Assembly (NCBI GenBank): GCA_020634935.1
Contig: JACKAT010000036.1
Location: forward strand, 1 to 51,846
Reading direction: 5' to 3'
Source of the DNA: Anaerolineales bacterium
Lineage (GTDB): Bacteria; Chloroflexota; Anaerolineae; 4572-78; J111
Length of the DNA stretch: 51,846 nucleotides
Under the pieces are notes generated by a model. It was not told the DNA's origin and made no database searches. It saw nothing but the letters and a program-made list of their open reading frames with translations. The position numbers and the translations under genes were made by a program. Shown here piece by piece: positions 33,238 through 42,077 of the stretch; position 1 is the stretch's first letter; the number at the start of each line of letters is the position of its first letter.

Positions 33238-33765
33238 TTAACCAGGTGGTACAAAATGACGCAGATTTCCCATTTTAGGCCAAACCGAAATTTGGATGAG
33301 ATACATGATCTGTTTGATGTGTTTACTATCATGGTAAACCCACTCATAAATGTAATCGACCACCTGAACCTCACCGACCGCCGGATGAAATCCCGCGCGG
33401 GCCAATTGACCTGGCCGTAAGCCGGAAACCATTGTGGCATATTCGTGGCGCATGACTTCTAGCTCGGCCAGTAGTTCAAGGATGTCGCGATCGGTATCGT
33501 ACACGTCAAAATTGCTGTCGTGGATGTCCCACCCTTCGAGTTCGGGCAGGTCGTGCGCCAGCATCTGGTGAATAGGAGTGGCAAACGCATGTTGATCGCT
33601 TTCGATGAGATGAAGGACGATCTCGCTGATCGATCGCTCATGAGGCCGGGGGTGCCAGTTTAAAATAGATGCGTCCAAGGGGCTAAGATGCCTTCGAAGG
33701 GTTTGAGGGGTGGCCCTCAGCAGCGAAACGACCTGCGATAGATTAAGACTGCTGATTTCTCTCAT
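33238..33765 (-). CDS. DinB/YfiT-like metal-dependent four-helix protein
   Basis: 175 residues. DinB superfamily proteins form a four-helix bundle with three His that bind a metal; several are thiol S-transferases. Visible signs are the first-helix pattern QVVSLLRATPQTLRRHL, WHPRPHERSISEIVLHLIESD (with the His of the second helix), and YHDSKHIKQIMYL, the HxxxHxxQ pattern of the last helix. It resembles the DinB_2 group. No partner gene is near. The substrate is unknown. Confidence 0.87.
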   Translation of the reverse strand: MREISSLNLSQVVSLLRATPQTLRRHLSPLDASILNWHPRPHERSISEIVLHLIESDQHAFATPIHQMLAHDLPELEGWDIHDSNFDVYDTDRDILELLAELEVMRHEYATMVSGLRPGQLARAGFHPAVGEVQVVDYIYEWVYHDSKHIKQIMYLIQISVWPKMGNLRHFVPPG

Positions 33766-33908
33766 AGATTAAAATGACTTCCAAAAATCAAGACTTTGGT
33801 ATTTGAATTATAACGCTGGTAGGAGATGAATTTGATATCTATGTTTTTATCCATATTATACGGTTAAGTTATTATACGCGATCTCAGCTATCCAAGCGAG
33901 GGAGGCTA

Positions 33909-34406
33909 ATGGAAATCATTATTCGGGGGGTAGCGCCGGGTGATGTCGATGATTTGGCCGAACTGATGGCGATGCCGAAGTGCCAGCGCCAAACGTTACA
34001 AACGCCTTACAAATCCATCGAGGACGTCAGGCGGCGTTATACCAATATGCCCGATAATAAACATGTGCTGGTGGCTGTTGTTAAAGAGACGCAAAAAGTG
34101 GTGGGGTCGATTAGCCTTATCCGTCAAACGGCAGCGCGGCGGTTGCATGTGGCGGCGCTGGGCATGGCCGTACACGATGATTATCAAGGTCAAGGCATAG
34201 GCTCGCGGCTGATGGCGGCGATCATCGACCTGGCCGAAAATTGGCTCAATCTGACCCGACTGGAACTGACCGTTTTTGTTGATAACCAGCCGGCGCTGCA
34301 ACTCTACCGCAAATATGGCTTCACGGTTGAGGGCACCCTTAGCAACTACGCCTTTCGCGACGGGGTTTTTATCGATGCCCATTTTATGGCTCGAGTCAAA
34401 TCTTAA
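33909..34406 (+). CDS. GNAT family N-acetyltransferase
   Basis: 165 residues. It moves an acetyl group from acetyl-CoA to an amine. The acetyl-CoA site is LGMAVHDDYQGQGIGSRLM (84-102) with the QxxGxG-type loop at 93-98; ELTVFVDNQPALQLYRKYGF is the typical following strand-helix, as in RimI- and L-amino acid acetyltransferases. GGGAGG 6 bases before the ATG supports the start. It converges on the kinase gene with a strong hairpin between. The substrate cannot be told. Confidence 0.9.
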   Translation: MEIIIRGVAPGDVDDLAELMAMPKCQRQTLQTPYKSIEDVRRRYTNMPDNKHVLVAVVKETQKVVGSISLIRQTAARRLHVAALGMAVHDDYQGQGIGSRLMAAIIDLAENWLNLTRLELTVFVDNQPALQLYRKYGFTVEGTLSNYAFRDGVFIDAHFMARVKS

Positions 34407-34430
34407 TCGGATGTGCGCCTACTCGCGTTT

Positions 34431-34475
34431 GTCGTAACCGCTTTAGCGATGAAATGCCACTAAAGCGGTTACGAC
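34431..34475. terminator. Hairpin between two convergent genes
   Basis: Perfect 16-bp arms GTCGTAACCGCTTTAG and CTAAAGCGGTTACGAC with a 13-base loop lie between the stops of the GNAT and kinase genes. No U-tract follows on either strand, so it is either a two-way terminator of a weak kind or another REP-like repeat. Confidence 0.5.
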
Positions 34476-34482
34476 GAGCGGG

Positions 34483-37400
34483 TTACTCCCAACCGGTCGA
34501 TAAATTCTGTCCGGCGGCGATTATAACCCGGTTGATCGAGACATTTTGCAAAAAACTGTAGCGCAGTTGTTCATCGCTGATAAAGCCGGCGGCATAGATA
34601 ACATCGTTGTAGGCTTTTTGCATGTAATTTCGAGCAGTGTCAAGCTGGCCCATGGCGCTCATAATCTGGCTGTGGGTGTAGAAAATGGCTGCTTTGGTAA
34701 TATGGGGCGCCTCCAGGTAGTTCAGGCGTTCCATATGAGACACCGCTTTAATCGAACTGTTGACGGCCTCTGATAATTTCCGCATTTGGAAGAAGCCGGT
34801 TCCCCGTAAATAAAATCCAATGAGTTGGTGTTCCATATAGCGGGCGTCGGTTGCCAATTTTATGATGCGGTTGCTAAAGCGGATAGCGTTGGTTAAATTG
34901 GCCTCACCGCCTAATAGGCGATAATAGTAAGCCAGGGCTTCATAACTTCTTAGCATCAGACGCAAATCCTGGCGGGCCTCGGCCTGCTGAGCCGCTGTTT
35001 CCAACTGCGCCGCAGCTTCTTCCATTTGACCCAAACCGATCATCACCATCCCTATCGAGTTGATGACGTAAATCTTGCCACGGGGATGCTGTGATGTTTC
35101 GAAAATGGTCTGGGCTTGGCGGTACAACTCCAGGCTGCGATCATAGTCGCCTAAATTGTACCAGGCGTTGCCGGAGTGATATAAATCCCAGCCTACTTGC
35201 AGGGTAGCGCCGATACTCTCGGCGGTTTTTTTGGCTTCGGTAAATCGTTCCAGCGCTGCCGGGTAGTTGCTGATCAACATGGCCTGTTTGCCCATGCCCC
35301 ACAGGGTCCAGGCCGCTTCATAAGGATTATGGGTTTCCTCGCAAATTTTAAGCGCCTGCTCAAAGTAAAACGCCGCCCGCTCCGGTTCATATAAGGTGTC
35401 GATGAAAATGTGGCCGACCAGTTCGGTTAGCCGCCCTTCGCGGGGGCGATCCCTTAATTTTTGGGCCAGCACCAGCGCCTGGGTGGCGTATTCCATGCTG
35501 CGGGGGTCTCGCTGGGTCCACAAGACGCGGGCGACGCGCTCCAAGGCGGCTTGCTGGCCGCCCTCATCATTAGCGGTGCGAGCCATTTGTAGGGCCTCAC
35601 GAGCGGTTTGTTCCGCCTGGGCCAGATTGCCTACGTGCCAGTAGTAGGTGGACATTTGGCTCATCGTCTTGAGGCGGCGCAGCCGGTCATCCAGTTGATC
35701 GGCCAAATCCAACATCATCTGCAGGACTTTGAATTCCCGGTCACGATCGCCCATCATATTGCAGACATCACGCTGCTGGGTGAGCAGTTCGAACCGCTGC
35801 GCCAAATTCGCCTGCTGAGCATCGCCGGTTAGTTCAGGGGACAGGTCTTCCAAAATCTCATAAGCCTGGCTTAAGTAATCGACGGCCTCCTGGTTGGCGT
35901 GGACTTCAATCGCTTTTTTGCCGGCCTGACGCAGGTAGGCCACGGCTTTTTCATCCTCCGCCCCGGCGATAAAGTGCCGGGCCAGGATGGCCGGGTTGCG
36001 ATAGGCATGATCGGCGGCCATGCGCTCCAGGGCTGCGCCAACCCGGCGGTGCAGCCGCCGTCGGCGCAGCGGCCGCAGTTCCTCGTACAGCGTCTCCCGG
36101 ATGAGCGCGTGCTGAAACTGGTAGTAGACCACAATGCCGGTATCAATTTGCTCCGGCGGCTGATCAATAATCCGCACGACCTCGATCAGTTGGGCGCTGA
36201 GGGCTTCTTCGATGGCCCACTGAATCTTGTCGTCATCGTAGGCGCTGGCCTCCAACAGCAAATCCAGGCCAAAGGAGCGGCCAATCACGGCGGACAAGCG
36301 CAGCAGCTCCAGCGTCGGCTCCGAAATGCGCTCCAGCCGCCGGCCTAAGACGGCTTTGATACTGCCGGGGATATGGGGCAGGGTGTCGCTCCGCTGTTCC
36401 CACCGGCCCTCCAGCCATTGCAACTGGCCATCGACAACCAGACTCTTGATCAGCTCTTCGACGAAAAGTGGGTTGCCCTCTGTGGCTTCGTAGATCGACC
36501 TGAGAAATTTGCGGCTGACTTTATTGGCCAGCAGCGACTCCAGCAGTTGTTTGGTAGCGCCTTGGGGCAGGCGTCGCAAGGGGAATTGGCGAACCAGACC
36601 GGCGCTGCGCAGCGAATTGATAAAGCGATTGACCGGATGAGAATAACTCAAGGCCACATCGCGATAGGCCGCCGCAATCATTAATGAATTACCGGGCGAC
36701 CGGGCCATTAGCGTATTCAAGATGTCCAGGCTGCCGGGATCGGCAAAATGGAGATCATCCAGCAGCAGCAGCGCCGGCTGGTCTTGGGCAATGTTAAGAA
36801 TAAACCGGCTGATCTGATCAAGCAGGCGCGTCCGTTCCGCCGATGGCTCTAGCGAAGGATTAGGTTGAATGTAACCCATCTTTTCAGCCACCTGTGGCAC
36901 CAGTTTGACTACTTCGCCAGCCATAAAGCCGCTCATCTGATTTTGCAAGACGTCGGCGGGCTGCTCGGCAATATAGTTGCGCAGGACGCGGGCAAAGAGG
37001 GCGTAGGGGGTACCTGCGTCTTGCTCATGAGCGCGACCGTAGATGATATAGCCATCGCGCAGCCCTGAATAGACCTGGAGTTCGCGCAAAAGCCGGGTTT
37101 TGCCGATACCCCCCTCGCCGGAGATGATGACCAGCGGCTCGGTTTCAAGTTCACCTAACCTAACCAGGTCCCAATGCTCCTTGAGTTTTTGCAGCTCCTC
37201 CTCGCGGCCCACCATCTTGCCGCGGGCAATTCGCTCCAGTAGGGCTTGGACGTTGGCCGGATCGTCGGTGAGGGAGGGGACTTCAGCTTCTCCGGCAGCC
37301 GCATCGGGCGTGGTTAGCCGCTCAATAATGGGGGCTAAAGCGCGCCGAGCCTCGCCGGCAGTGGCGTAGCGTTCATGGGGGCTTTTGGCCAGAAGTTTGA

Positions 37401-38175
37401 GAATGACGGCTTGCAGGTCATTCGGTATGGCCGAATTATAATGTTGGGGTGGAACGACCGGGGCGTGAATATGCTGCGAAACCACGGTCAGCGGATCATC
37501 CCCAGAAAAGGGCCGGCGGCCGGTGGTGAGTTCGTACATAATGATGCCCATAGCATACAGATCGACCCGATGGTCGCCCGGTTCGCCCCGCGCCAATTCA
37601 GGAGCCAGATAGGCGGCTGTCCCGGCCACCAGACCGTCCTGGGTTAAGCGCGACTGCCCCTCGATGCGGGCCAACCCAAAATCCATGACCTTAACCTGCT
37701 TATCGGGCGTGATCATGACATTTTCCGGCTTCAAATCTCGATGGATGACTTGATGAGCGTGGGAATATTCCAACGCGGCCAAGATGCCATCGAAAATAGG
37801 CAGCGCCTCGGCCAGGGGCATTAAATTGGGGGCGTAACCGTTATCAAGCTCCCACAGATCCATGCCGGGGATGTACTCAATGACCAGGTAAGGCCGGCCA
37901 TTTTCTTCGGCGTAATCATAGAGGGTAATGATATTAGGGTGGTTCAAGCGGGCCACCGAACGGGCCTCACCCCGAAAGCGGGCCAATTTATCGCCGCTAA
38001 TGTCGCCTTCGCTCAATAAGAGTTTGATAGCCACCTCGCGGCTAAGCTGCTCATCCTCAGCTTTGAAAATGATGCCGGCTCCGCCTTCGCCTAGCAGCGT
38101 TTGCAGGCGGTATCGATTGTTGAGTAATGTTCCCACACTAATCGTCTTCATAGGGGACTGTCGCCGTCCGAACAT
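34483..38175 (-). CDS. Serine/threonine kinase fused to a STAND-type ATPase and TPR domain
   Basis: 1230 residues. Residues about 20-285 form a Hanks-type kinase: GEGGAG (29-34), VAIK with Lys51, HRDLKPEN (145-152) and DFG (165-167). A second P-loop module follows, with GEGGIGKT (353-360) and LLLLDDLHFAD (Walker B), like the AAA_16 group in large signalling ATPases, then a winged-helix-like part, and from about 780 to 1200 many TPR-like repeats. The kinase lacks a membrane segment, so it is cytoplasmic. The fusion suggests a signal is integrated by the ATPase/TPR part. The upstream start is taken, but an ATG nine codons in (MKTISV) is as likely. Confidence 0.93.
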   Translation of the reverse strand: MFGRRQSPMKTISVGTLLNNRYRLQTLLGEGGAGIIFKAEDEQLSREVAIKLLLSEGDISGDKLARFRGEARSVARLNHPNIITLYDYAEENGRPYLVIEYIPGMDLWELDNGYAPNLMPLAEALPIFDGILAALEYSHAHQVIHRDLKPENVMITPDKQVKVMDFGLARIEGQSRLTQDGLVAGTAAYLAPELARGEPGDHRVDLYAMGIIMYELTTGRRPFSGDDPLTVVSQHIHAPVVPPQHYNSAIPNDLQAVILKLLAKSPHERYATAGEARRALAPIIERLTTPDAAAGEAEVPSLTDDPANVQALLERIARGKMVGREEELQKLKEHWDLVRLGELETEPLVIISGEGGIGKTRLLRELQVYSGLRDGYIIYGRAHEQDAGTPYALFARVLRNYIAEQPADVLQNQMSGFMAGEVVKLVPQVAEKMGYIQPNPSLEPSAERTRLLDQISRFILNIAQDQPALLLLDDLHFADPGSLDILNTLMARSPGNSLMIAAAYRDVALSYSHPVNRFINSLRSAGLVRQFPLRRLPQGATKQLLESLLANKVSRKFLRSIYEATEGNPLFVEELIKSLVVDGQLQWLEGRWEQRSDTLPHIPGSIKAVLGRRLERISEPTLELLRLSAVIGRSFGLDLLLEASAYDDDKIQWAIEEALSAQLIEVVRIIDQPPEQIDTGIVVYYQFQHALIRETLYEELRPLRRRRLHRRVGAALERMAADHAYRNPAILARHFIAGAEDEKAVAYLRQAGKKAIEVHANQEAVDYLSQAYEILEDLSPELTGDAQQANLAQRFELLTQQRDVCNMMGDRDREFKVLQMMLDLADQLDDRLRRLKTMSQMSTYYWHVGNLAQAEQTAREALQMARTANDEGGQQAALERVARVLWTQRDPRSMEYATQALVLAQKLRDRPREGRLTELVGHIFIDTLYEPERAAFYFEQALKICEETHNPYEAAWTLWGMGKQAMLISNYPAALERFTEAKKTAESIGATLQVGWDLYHSGNAWYNLGDYDRSLELYRQAQTIFETSQHPRGKIYVINSIGMVMIGLGQMEEAAAQLETAAQQAEARQDLRLMLRSYEALAYYYRLLGGEANLTNAIRFSNRIIKLATDARYMEHQLIGFYLRGTGFFQMRKLSEAVNSSIKAVSHMERLNYLEAPHITKAAIFYTHSQIMSAMGQLDTARNYMQKAYNDVIYAAGFISDEQLRYSFLQNVSINRVIIAAGQNLSTGWE

Positions 38176-38566
38176 ACGTAATTATTCCCGACTTTTAAAC
38201 TTGGTGGCTAAGTTTGACCTGTAATCACCATTTTGGTTTTTTGCGTGCGTATTGTCAACTTTTGAGGTTAGCTATCGACAATTGGGGTTATCATCAAGCT
38301 GTCGCCTATGTATCTAAATCAGGGAGTAGGAAGTAGGGGGTAGGGATTAAGGGCAAAAATCCCCCTGCTTTTTTCCTCCTACGTTTTGTATCAGCCACAA
38401 GGTAGCAAACTTAGGTTATAATATGTTTCTAATAAAAATCAGGTAAACTATAGTAGAACAGTTAGTTGAAAATGGAATAAAACTGGACAGGTTTTCGACC
38501 TTGCTAAGGCCGGGTGAAACTTTTATCAGATTTATACGTACAGTTGGTTATTAAAGGAGACCCTTA
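38176..38566. other. Divergent intergenic region between kinase and protease genes
   Basis: It holds the possible kinase promoter at 38230-38258 and, near 38340-38365, a small hairpin-like GGGATTAAGGGCAAAAATCCCC (in two parts). I see no gene and no convincing promoter for the protease gene apart from its AAAGGAG ribosome binding site. Confidence 0.45.
38230..38258 (-). promoter_or_regulatory. Possible promoter for the kinase gene
   Basis: Minus strand: perfect TTGACA (38258-38253), 17 bases, then CAAAAT (38235-38230), which matches the -10 consensus at four of six positions. A weak call from sequence alone. Confidence 0.35.
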
Positions 38567-39682
38567 ATGGGATGGTCATTCAAAATTGGCAAATTATTTG
38601 GGATCGACTTAAAAGTTCACTTTACTTTTTTGTTGATCCTGATTTGGGGCGCGTTCAACTACGGGGGTAGCGCTGGCCCTTTGTATGGTATTCTCGTTAC
38701 TTTGGCTTTATTTACGCTGGTCGTCTTACACGAATTGGGGCATAGTTTAGCCGCAATGTGGTATGGTATTCCGGTCAAGGATATTACGCTGTTACCTATT
38801 GGCGGTGTGGCTCGTTTGGAACGGATGCCGGAAAAACCGGTGCAAGAGTTGGTGGTGGCTATCGCCGGACCGGCTGTCAATGTTGTTCTGGCGGCGTTGT
38901 TGTTGCCGGTGGTTTTGGCCTTGGGTTTTTCCGGGGTGGGAATGTATGGTTTGACCTTGATGATGGAGCCGGGGCTGTTGGGGCTTTCTACATTTTTGCT
39001 CTTTGCTAACGTATCGCTGGTTATCTTCAATATGATTCCGGCTTTCCCGTTGGATGGGGGTCGCGTGCTGAGAGCCGCGCTGGGATTATTCACCACCTAT
39101 CAGAAAGCCACGCAAATTGCGGTTTCAATTGGCCGCGCGCTGGCGATTCTCTTAGGGATTTTCGCTATATATAATCATGAAATCTTTCTGGCCTTCATCG
39201 CCTTCTTCATTTTTATGGCTGGTAGTCAAGAAGGCCAGGCGGTGGCGGCCAGAAGCCTGCTGCGTAAAGTGTCGGCTCGTCAGGCCCTGCGAGAAAATCG
39301 AGTGGCTCTATCGCCCTATGCGACGGTGGGGCAGGTGGCCTCGATGATGTTGAGCAATTCCCAATCCAATTTTGCCGTGCTCGATCCGGTCGATGGGCAG
39401 TTTCTGGGGGTCGCTACCAGCGGCAGTATTTCGCAAGCGATGCAAGCCGGTCAGTGGCATCGGCGCATTACGGAGATTATGCATCAGGCCAAGCATATTC
39501 CAACCATCGCCCTTAACGCTACTTTGGATGAGGTACAAGATAAATTAACCGAAGCCTCAACCCAATTTGTGGCCGTTTACGATGGACTGCACTTTAAAGG
39601 GGTCATCACCGCTAACGACGTTTATCGGGTTTTTCGATTTCTGTCGCAAAGCGGCTACTCCTCCCAATCATTTGCGGCTTAA
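38567..39682 (+). CDS. Site-2 protease family (M50) intramembrane zinc metalloprotease with CBS domains
   Basis: 371 residues. The zinc site is VVLHELGHS (HELGH, 55-59) in one membrane helix and NMIPAFPLDGGRVLRA (Asp163) in another. About six helices fill residues 1-225, and two CBS motifs make up the cytoplasmic C-terminus (about 245-365). This matches the SpoIVFB/Rip3-like CBS subgroup, which cuts membrane-bound regulators and may sense nucleotides through CBS. AAGGAG is 8 bases before the ATG. A good terminator follows. No obvious substrate (anti-sigma) gene is beside it. Confidence 0.93.
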   Translation: MGWSFKIGKLFGIDLKVHFTFLLILIWGAFNYGGSAGPLYGILVTLALFTLVVLHELGHSLAAMWYGIPVKDITLLPIGGVARLERMPEKPVQELVVAIAGPAVNVVLAALLLPVVLALGFSGVGMYGLTLMMEPGLLGLSTFLLFANVSLVIFNMIPAFPLDGGRVLRAALGLFTTYQKATQIAVSIGRALAILLGIFAIYNHEIFLAFIAFFIFMAGSQEGQAVAARSLLRKVSARQALRENRVALSPYATVGQVASMMLSNSQSNFAVLDPVDGQFLGVATSGSISQAMQAGQWHRRITEIMHQAKHIPTIALNATLDEVQDKLTEASTQFVAVYDGLHFKGVITANDVYRVFRFLSQSGYSSQSFAA

Positions 39683-39688
39683 CTTTAT

Positions 39689-39725
39689 AAAAAAGGGATA
39701 TAGTTATTAGCTGTATCCCTTTTTT
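39689..39725 (+). terminator. Rho-independent terminator after the protease gene
   Basis: AAAAAAGGGATATAG pairs with CTGTATCCCTTTTTT (one G-U) around TTATTAG. The right arm ends in a T-run. It begins 7 bases after the stop codon. Confidence 0.88.
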
Positions 39726-39848
39726 GGGTTAATATTTCTGCCCGTTTATCTACCTGCTGCCTCCTCCTGCCCCTTAAAATCGAACAATATCTCCCTATTT
39801 TGTTGATTAAAGCTAGAAAATTATATACTTAAAGGCGCGAATTATTTT

Positions 39849-39877
39849 TTGACAATAAGATTGACACTCAATATAAT
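39849..39877 (+). promoter_or_regulatory. Consensus sigma-70 promoter of the marR-efflux operon
   Basis: Perfect TTGACA (39849-39854), 17 bases, perfect TATAAT (39872-39877). A start of transcription near 39884 falls inside the palindrome at 39882-39902. This is the best promoter match in the window. Confidence 0.88.
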
Positions 39878-39881
39878 TGGT

Positions 39882-39902
39882 GCGGTAAATATTTTTTACC
39901 GC
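39882..39902. promoter_or_regulatory. Probable MarR operator at the transcription start
   Basis: GCGGTAAA-N5-TTTACCGC, perfect 8-bp arms, overlaps the expected +1 site just after the -10. MarR-type regulators bind such 16-20-base palindromes and repress their own operon. The half GCGGTAAATAT also occurs just upstream of the small gene at 32010-32135. Confidence 0.6.
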
Positions 39903-39928
39903 TAATTATTTTTGATTGGAAAATATTT

Positions 39929-40498
39929 ATGGATGCAGCTTCTAGAGAAGCAAAGGTTAAAAAAATTAAAGACATGTTCGTCTCATTAATCTGGGTCTCC
40001 ACGCGCCATTTCTCGCAATGGATCCAAACATATGGGTTAACTCCGCCTCAGTTTTTTACCTTATCCTCTCTGTCCTGTCATCAAAGCCCGTGTACTATGA
40101 GAGACTTGACAGAGGTCACTTTTCAAGATCCGCCGACGATGACCGGCATCATCGATCGCCTGGTGAAAATGAAATTGGTCAAACGTACCCGCAGCGAAGT
40201 TGATCGGCGAGTAGTTCTGGTGCAACCCACCCAAAGCGGCGTCGAGTTGGTCACGCGAATTAATGAAGAAGCCTCTCAAGAGGCGATGAAATCTTACCAG
40301 ACTCTAATGGATGAAGAGCTAGAGTCGCTTGAACAATCACTATATTATCTGCTGCGCTTGCAAGTTAGCCGGCAAACCTCTCTCACCGGCGAAGAATTGG
40401 ACGCAGAAGTCCAACGGATGCTCGCTTTTAGGGATGATCCCATCCACTTTCTGAAAATGAAAGATAAAAATAGCTTAAAACAGCCGGTTGAGTCTTAG
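39929..40498 (+). CDS. MarR family transcriptional regulator
   Basis: 189 residues. The winged helix-turn-helix is clear: LTPPQFFTLSSLSCHQSPCTMRDL, the recognition helix with QDPPTMTGIIDRLVKMKLV, and the wing RTRSEVDRRVVLVQPTQSG with the conserved D-R-R. It is expected to work as a dimer and repress transcription until a ligand binds. It is the first gene of an efflux operon (adaptor, RND pump, lipoprotein), and a palindrome lies at its own +1 site, so autoregulation of the pump is likely. The C-terminal 40 residues are charged and longer than usual. The next gene's start is 46 bases on. Confidence 0.92.
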   Translation: MDAASREAKVKKIKDMFVSLIWVSTRHFSQWIQTYGLTPPQFFTLSSLSCHQSPCTMRDLTEVTFQDPPTMTGIIDRLVKMKLVKRTRSEVDRRVVLVQPTQSGVELVTRINEEASQEAMKSYQTLMDEELESLEQSLYYLLRLQVSRQTSLTGEELDAEVQRMLAFRDDPIHFLKMKDKNSLKQPVES

Positions 40499-40544
40499 TC
40501 CTATATCCCCTGCCATATCCAAAATTAATCTGGAGGTCTCTTTT

Positions 40545-41960
40545 GTGAAAAAATATTCACTCTCTGTTTTTTTATTGCTGCTGGGGTTGGCGTTGTTGGT
40601 TTCGGCCTGCAGCGGCTCCGGTGCATCCGAGGGCGCTGCAGCGGCGGCGGTAACACCGACCCCGACCGAAGAGAAAACGGTTGCTGTTGAGGTGGGCGAG
40701 GTGACCACCGGCGACATCGATCTGGTCTTTTCCTACTCCGGCAGCGTTCAACCCAAAGACGATGTCGATCTCACCCCCGGCGCAACGGGCAAAGTAGAGC
40801 AGCTATTGGTTGAGGTGGGCGATCAGGTTAAAGCCGGCGACAAAATCGCGATCATCGATGATGGCACCTATCTGGCCCAGCTTAAACAGGCCGAGGCTGA
40901 ACTGGCTTCCGCCTCGCTGCAACTGGCGAAAATCGAACAGGGGTCGCGCCCTGAGGAGATCATTGCCGCGCGAGCTGCCGTTGAGTTGGCGCGAGCCGCC
41001 TTAAATGATGTCGCTACCGTTGACGACAATGAACGAACCAAAGCTGCGGCTGAACTGGCCCGAACCGAAGCCGCACTGAAAGCCGCTCAAGCTGAATACG
41101 ATAAGATTGCCTGGGCCGGCGACGTTGGTGATAAACCGCAAGCGGTCGCTTTGCAGCAAGCTACGATCAACTATGAAAACGCTCTGGCCGATTACAACCT
41201 GGATACCAACCCCAGCGACTCCCAATTGGCCCCGCTCATGCTCAACTTGGCTCAGGCCGAACTGCAACTGTCGCTCACGTTAGAACCCTATCGCGAGGTT
41301 GATGTCGCGCTCGCCCGCGTTGGCGTTCAACGCGCTCAGGCCGCCTTGGATATCGCCAAGATTCAACTGGAAGAAACCGTCATCGAGGCGCCATTTGATG
41401 GGGTGATTGCCGAGCTTTACATCTCCCAGGGCAGCCGGGTGACGCCGCAAAATAATGTGGTCGAGCTGCTATCCGATGCCCTTGAAATTAAGGTTGAGGT
41501 TCAAGAGAGCCGCATCAGCCAGGTTACCAAAGGCCAGGCGGTGTCGATGCGGACCACGGCTTATCCGGGCCAGGATTTCCCCGGCGTCGTCACCAACATT
41601 TCGCCCAAAGCCAATGCCGACACCCGGACCTTTGAGGTCACTGTTACACCCACCGAGGGAGCGGAATTGCTGCGCAGCGGCATGTTCGCCGATGTGGCTA
41701 TTTTGGCTCAGGAAAATTCCAATACGGTGCTCGCGCCCCGGAACGCGGTCATTCAAGATACCGATCCGCCGACCGTTTTTGTCGTGGGCGATGATAATCG
41801 GGCCGAAGAACGCAAGGTCAACACCGGCTTGTTTGACAACGACCGTATCGAAATTTTGTCCGGTCTCAAACCCGGCGAAATTGTCGTCACCGCCGGTCAG
41901 GGCAGCTTGACCAGCGGCACGAAATTAGATGTAACTAACGATCCGCGCGTTGCCGAGTAA
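40545..41960 (+). CDS. RND efflux periplasmic adaptor (HlyD/MFP family) lipoprotein
   Basis: 471 residues from a GTG at 40545, with TGGAGG 8 bases before it; an upstream frame start overlaps marR but has no ribosome binding site. A lipoprotein signal ends LLVSAC (Cys22). The fold order is typical: a biotinyl/lipoyl half (DVDLTPGATGKVEQLLVEVGDQVKAGDKIA), a long alpha-helical hairpin (about 105-270), the second lipoyl half (APFDGVIAELYISQG), then beta-barrel and membrane-proximal domains (TVTPTEGAELLRSGMFADVA). It links the pump to the outer side. A lipidated adaptor suits a cell with one membrane or an inner-membrane anchor. Confidence 0.92.
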   Translation: MKKYSLSVFLLLLGLALLVSACSGSGASEGAAAAAVTPTPTEEKTVAVEVGEVTTGDIDLVFSYSGSVQPKDDVDLTPGATGKVEQLLVEVGDQVKAGDKIAIIDDGTYLAQLKQAEAELASASLQLAKIEQGSRPEEIIAARAAVELARAALNDVATVDDNERTKAAAELARTEAALKAAQAEYDKIAWAGDVGDKPQAVALQQATINYENALADYNLDTNPSDSQLAPLMLNLAQAELQLSLTLEPYREVDVALARVGVQRAQAALDIAKIQLEETVIEAPFDGVIAELYISQGSRVTPQNNVVELLSDALEIKVEVQESRISQVTKGQAVSMRTTAYPGQDFPGVVTNISPKANADTRTFEVTVTPTEGAELLRSGMFADVAILAQENSNTVLAPRNAVIQDTDPPTVFVVGDDNRAEERKVNTGLFDNDRIEILSGLKPGEIVVTAGQGSLTSGTKLDVTNDPRVAE

Positions 41961-41987
41961 AGTCAATGAAGGATGAACGATGAATAA

Positions 41988-42059
41988 TGAATATGAAGGA
42001 TGAAGAATGAAGATTGAAGCTTCTTAGCTTCAATCTTCATCCTTCTGACTTCATCATTC
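41988..42059. repeat. Imperfect hairpin between adaptor and pump genes
   Basis: GAAGATTGAAGC (42009-42020) and GCTTCAATCTTC (42027-42038) form a perfect stem with a 6-base loop, and the pairing goes on imperfectly outward through GATGAA/TTCATC repeats. There is no T-run. It may adjust the ratio of pump to adaptor mRNA. TCATCATTCATCC strings of the same kind are seen at 3278-3308. Confidence 0.6.
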
Positions 42060-42077
42060 CAAAAAGGGTTTTGATTT

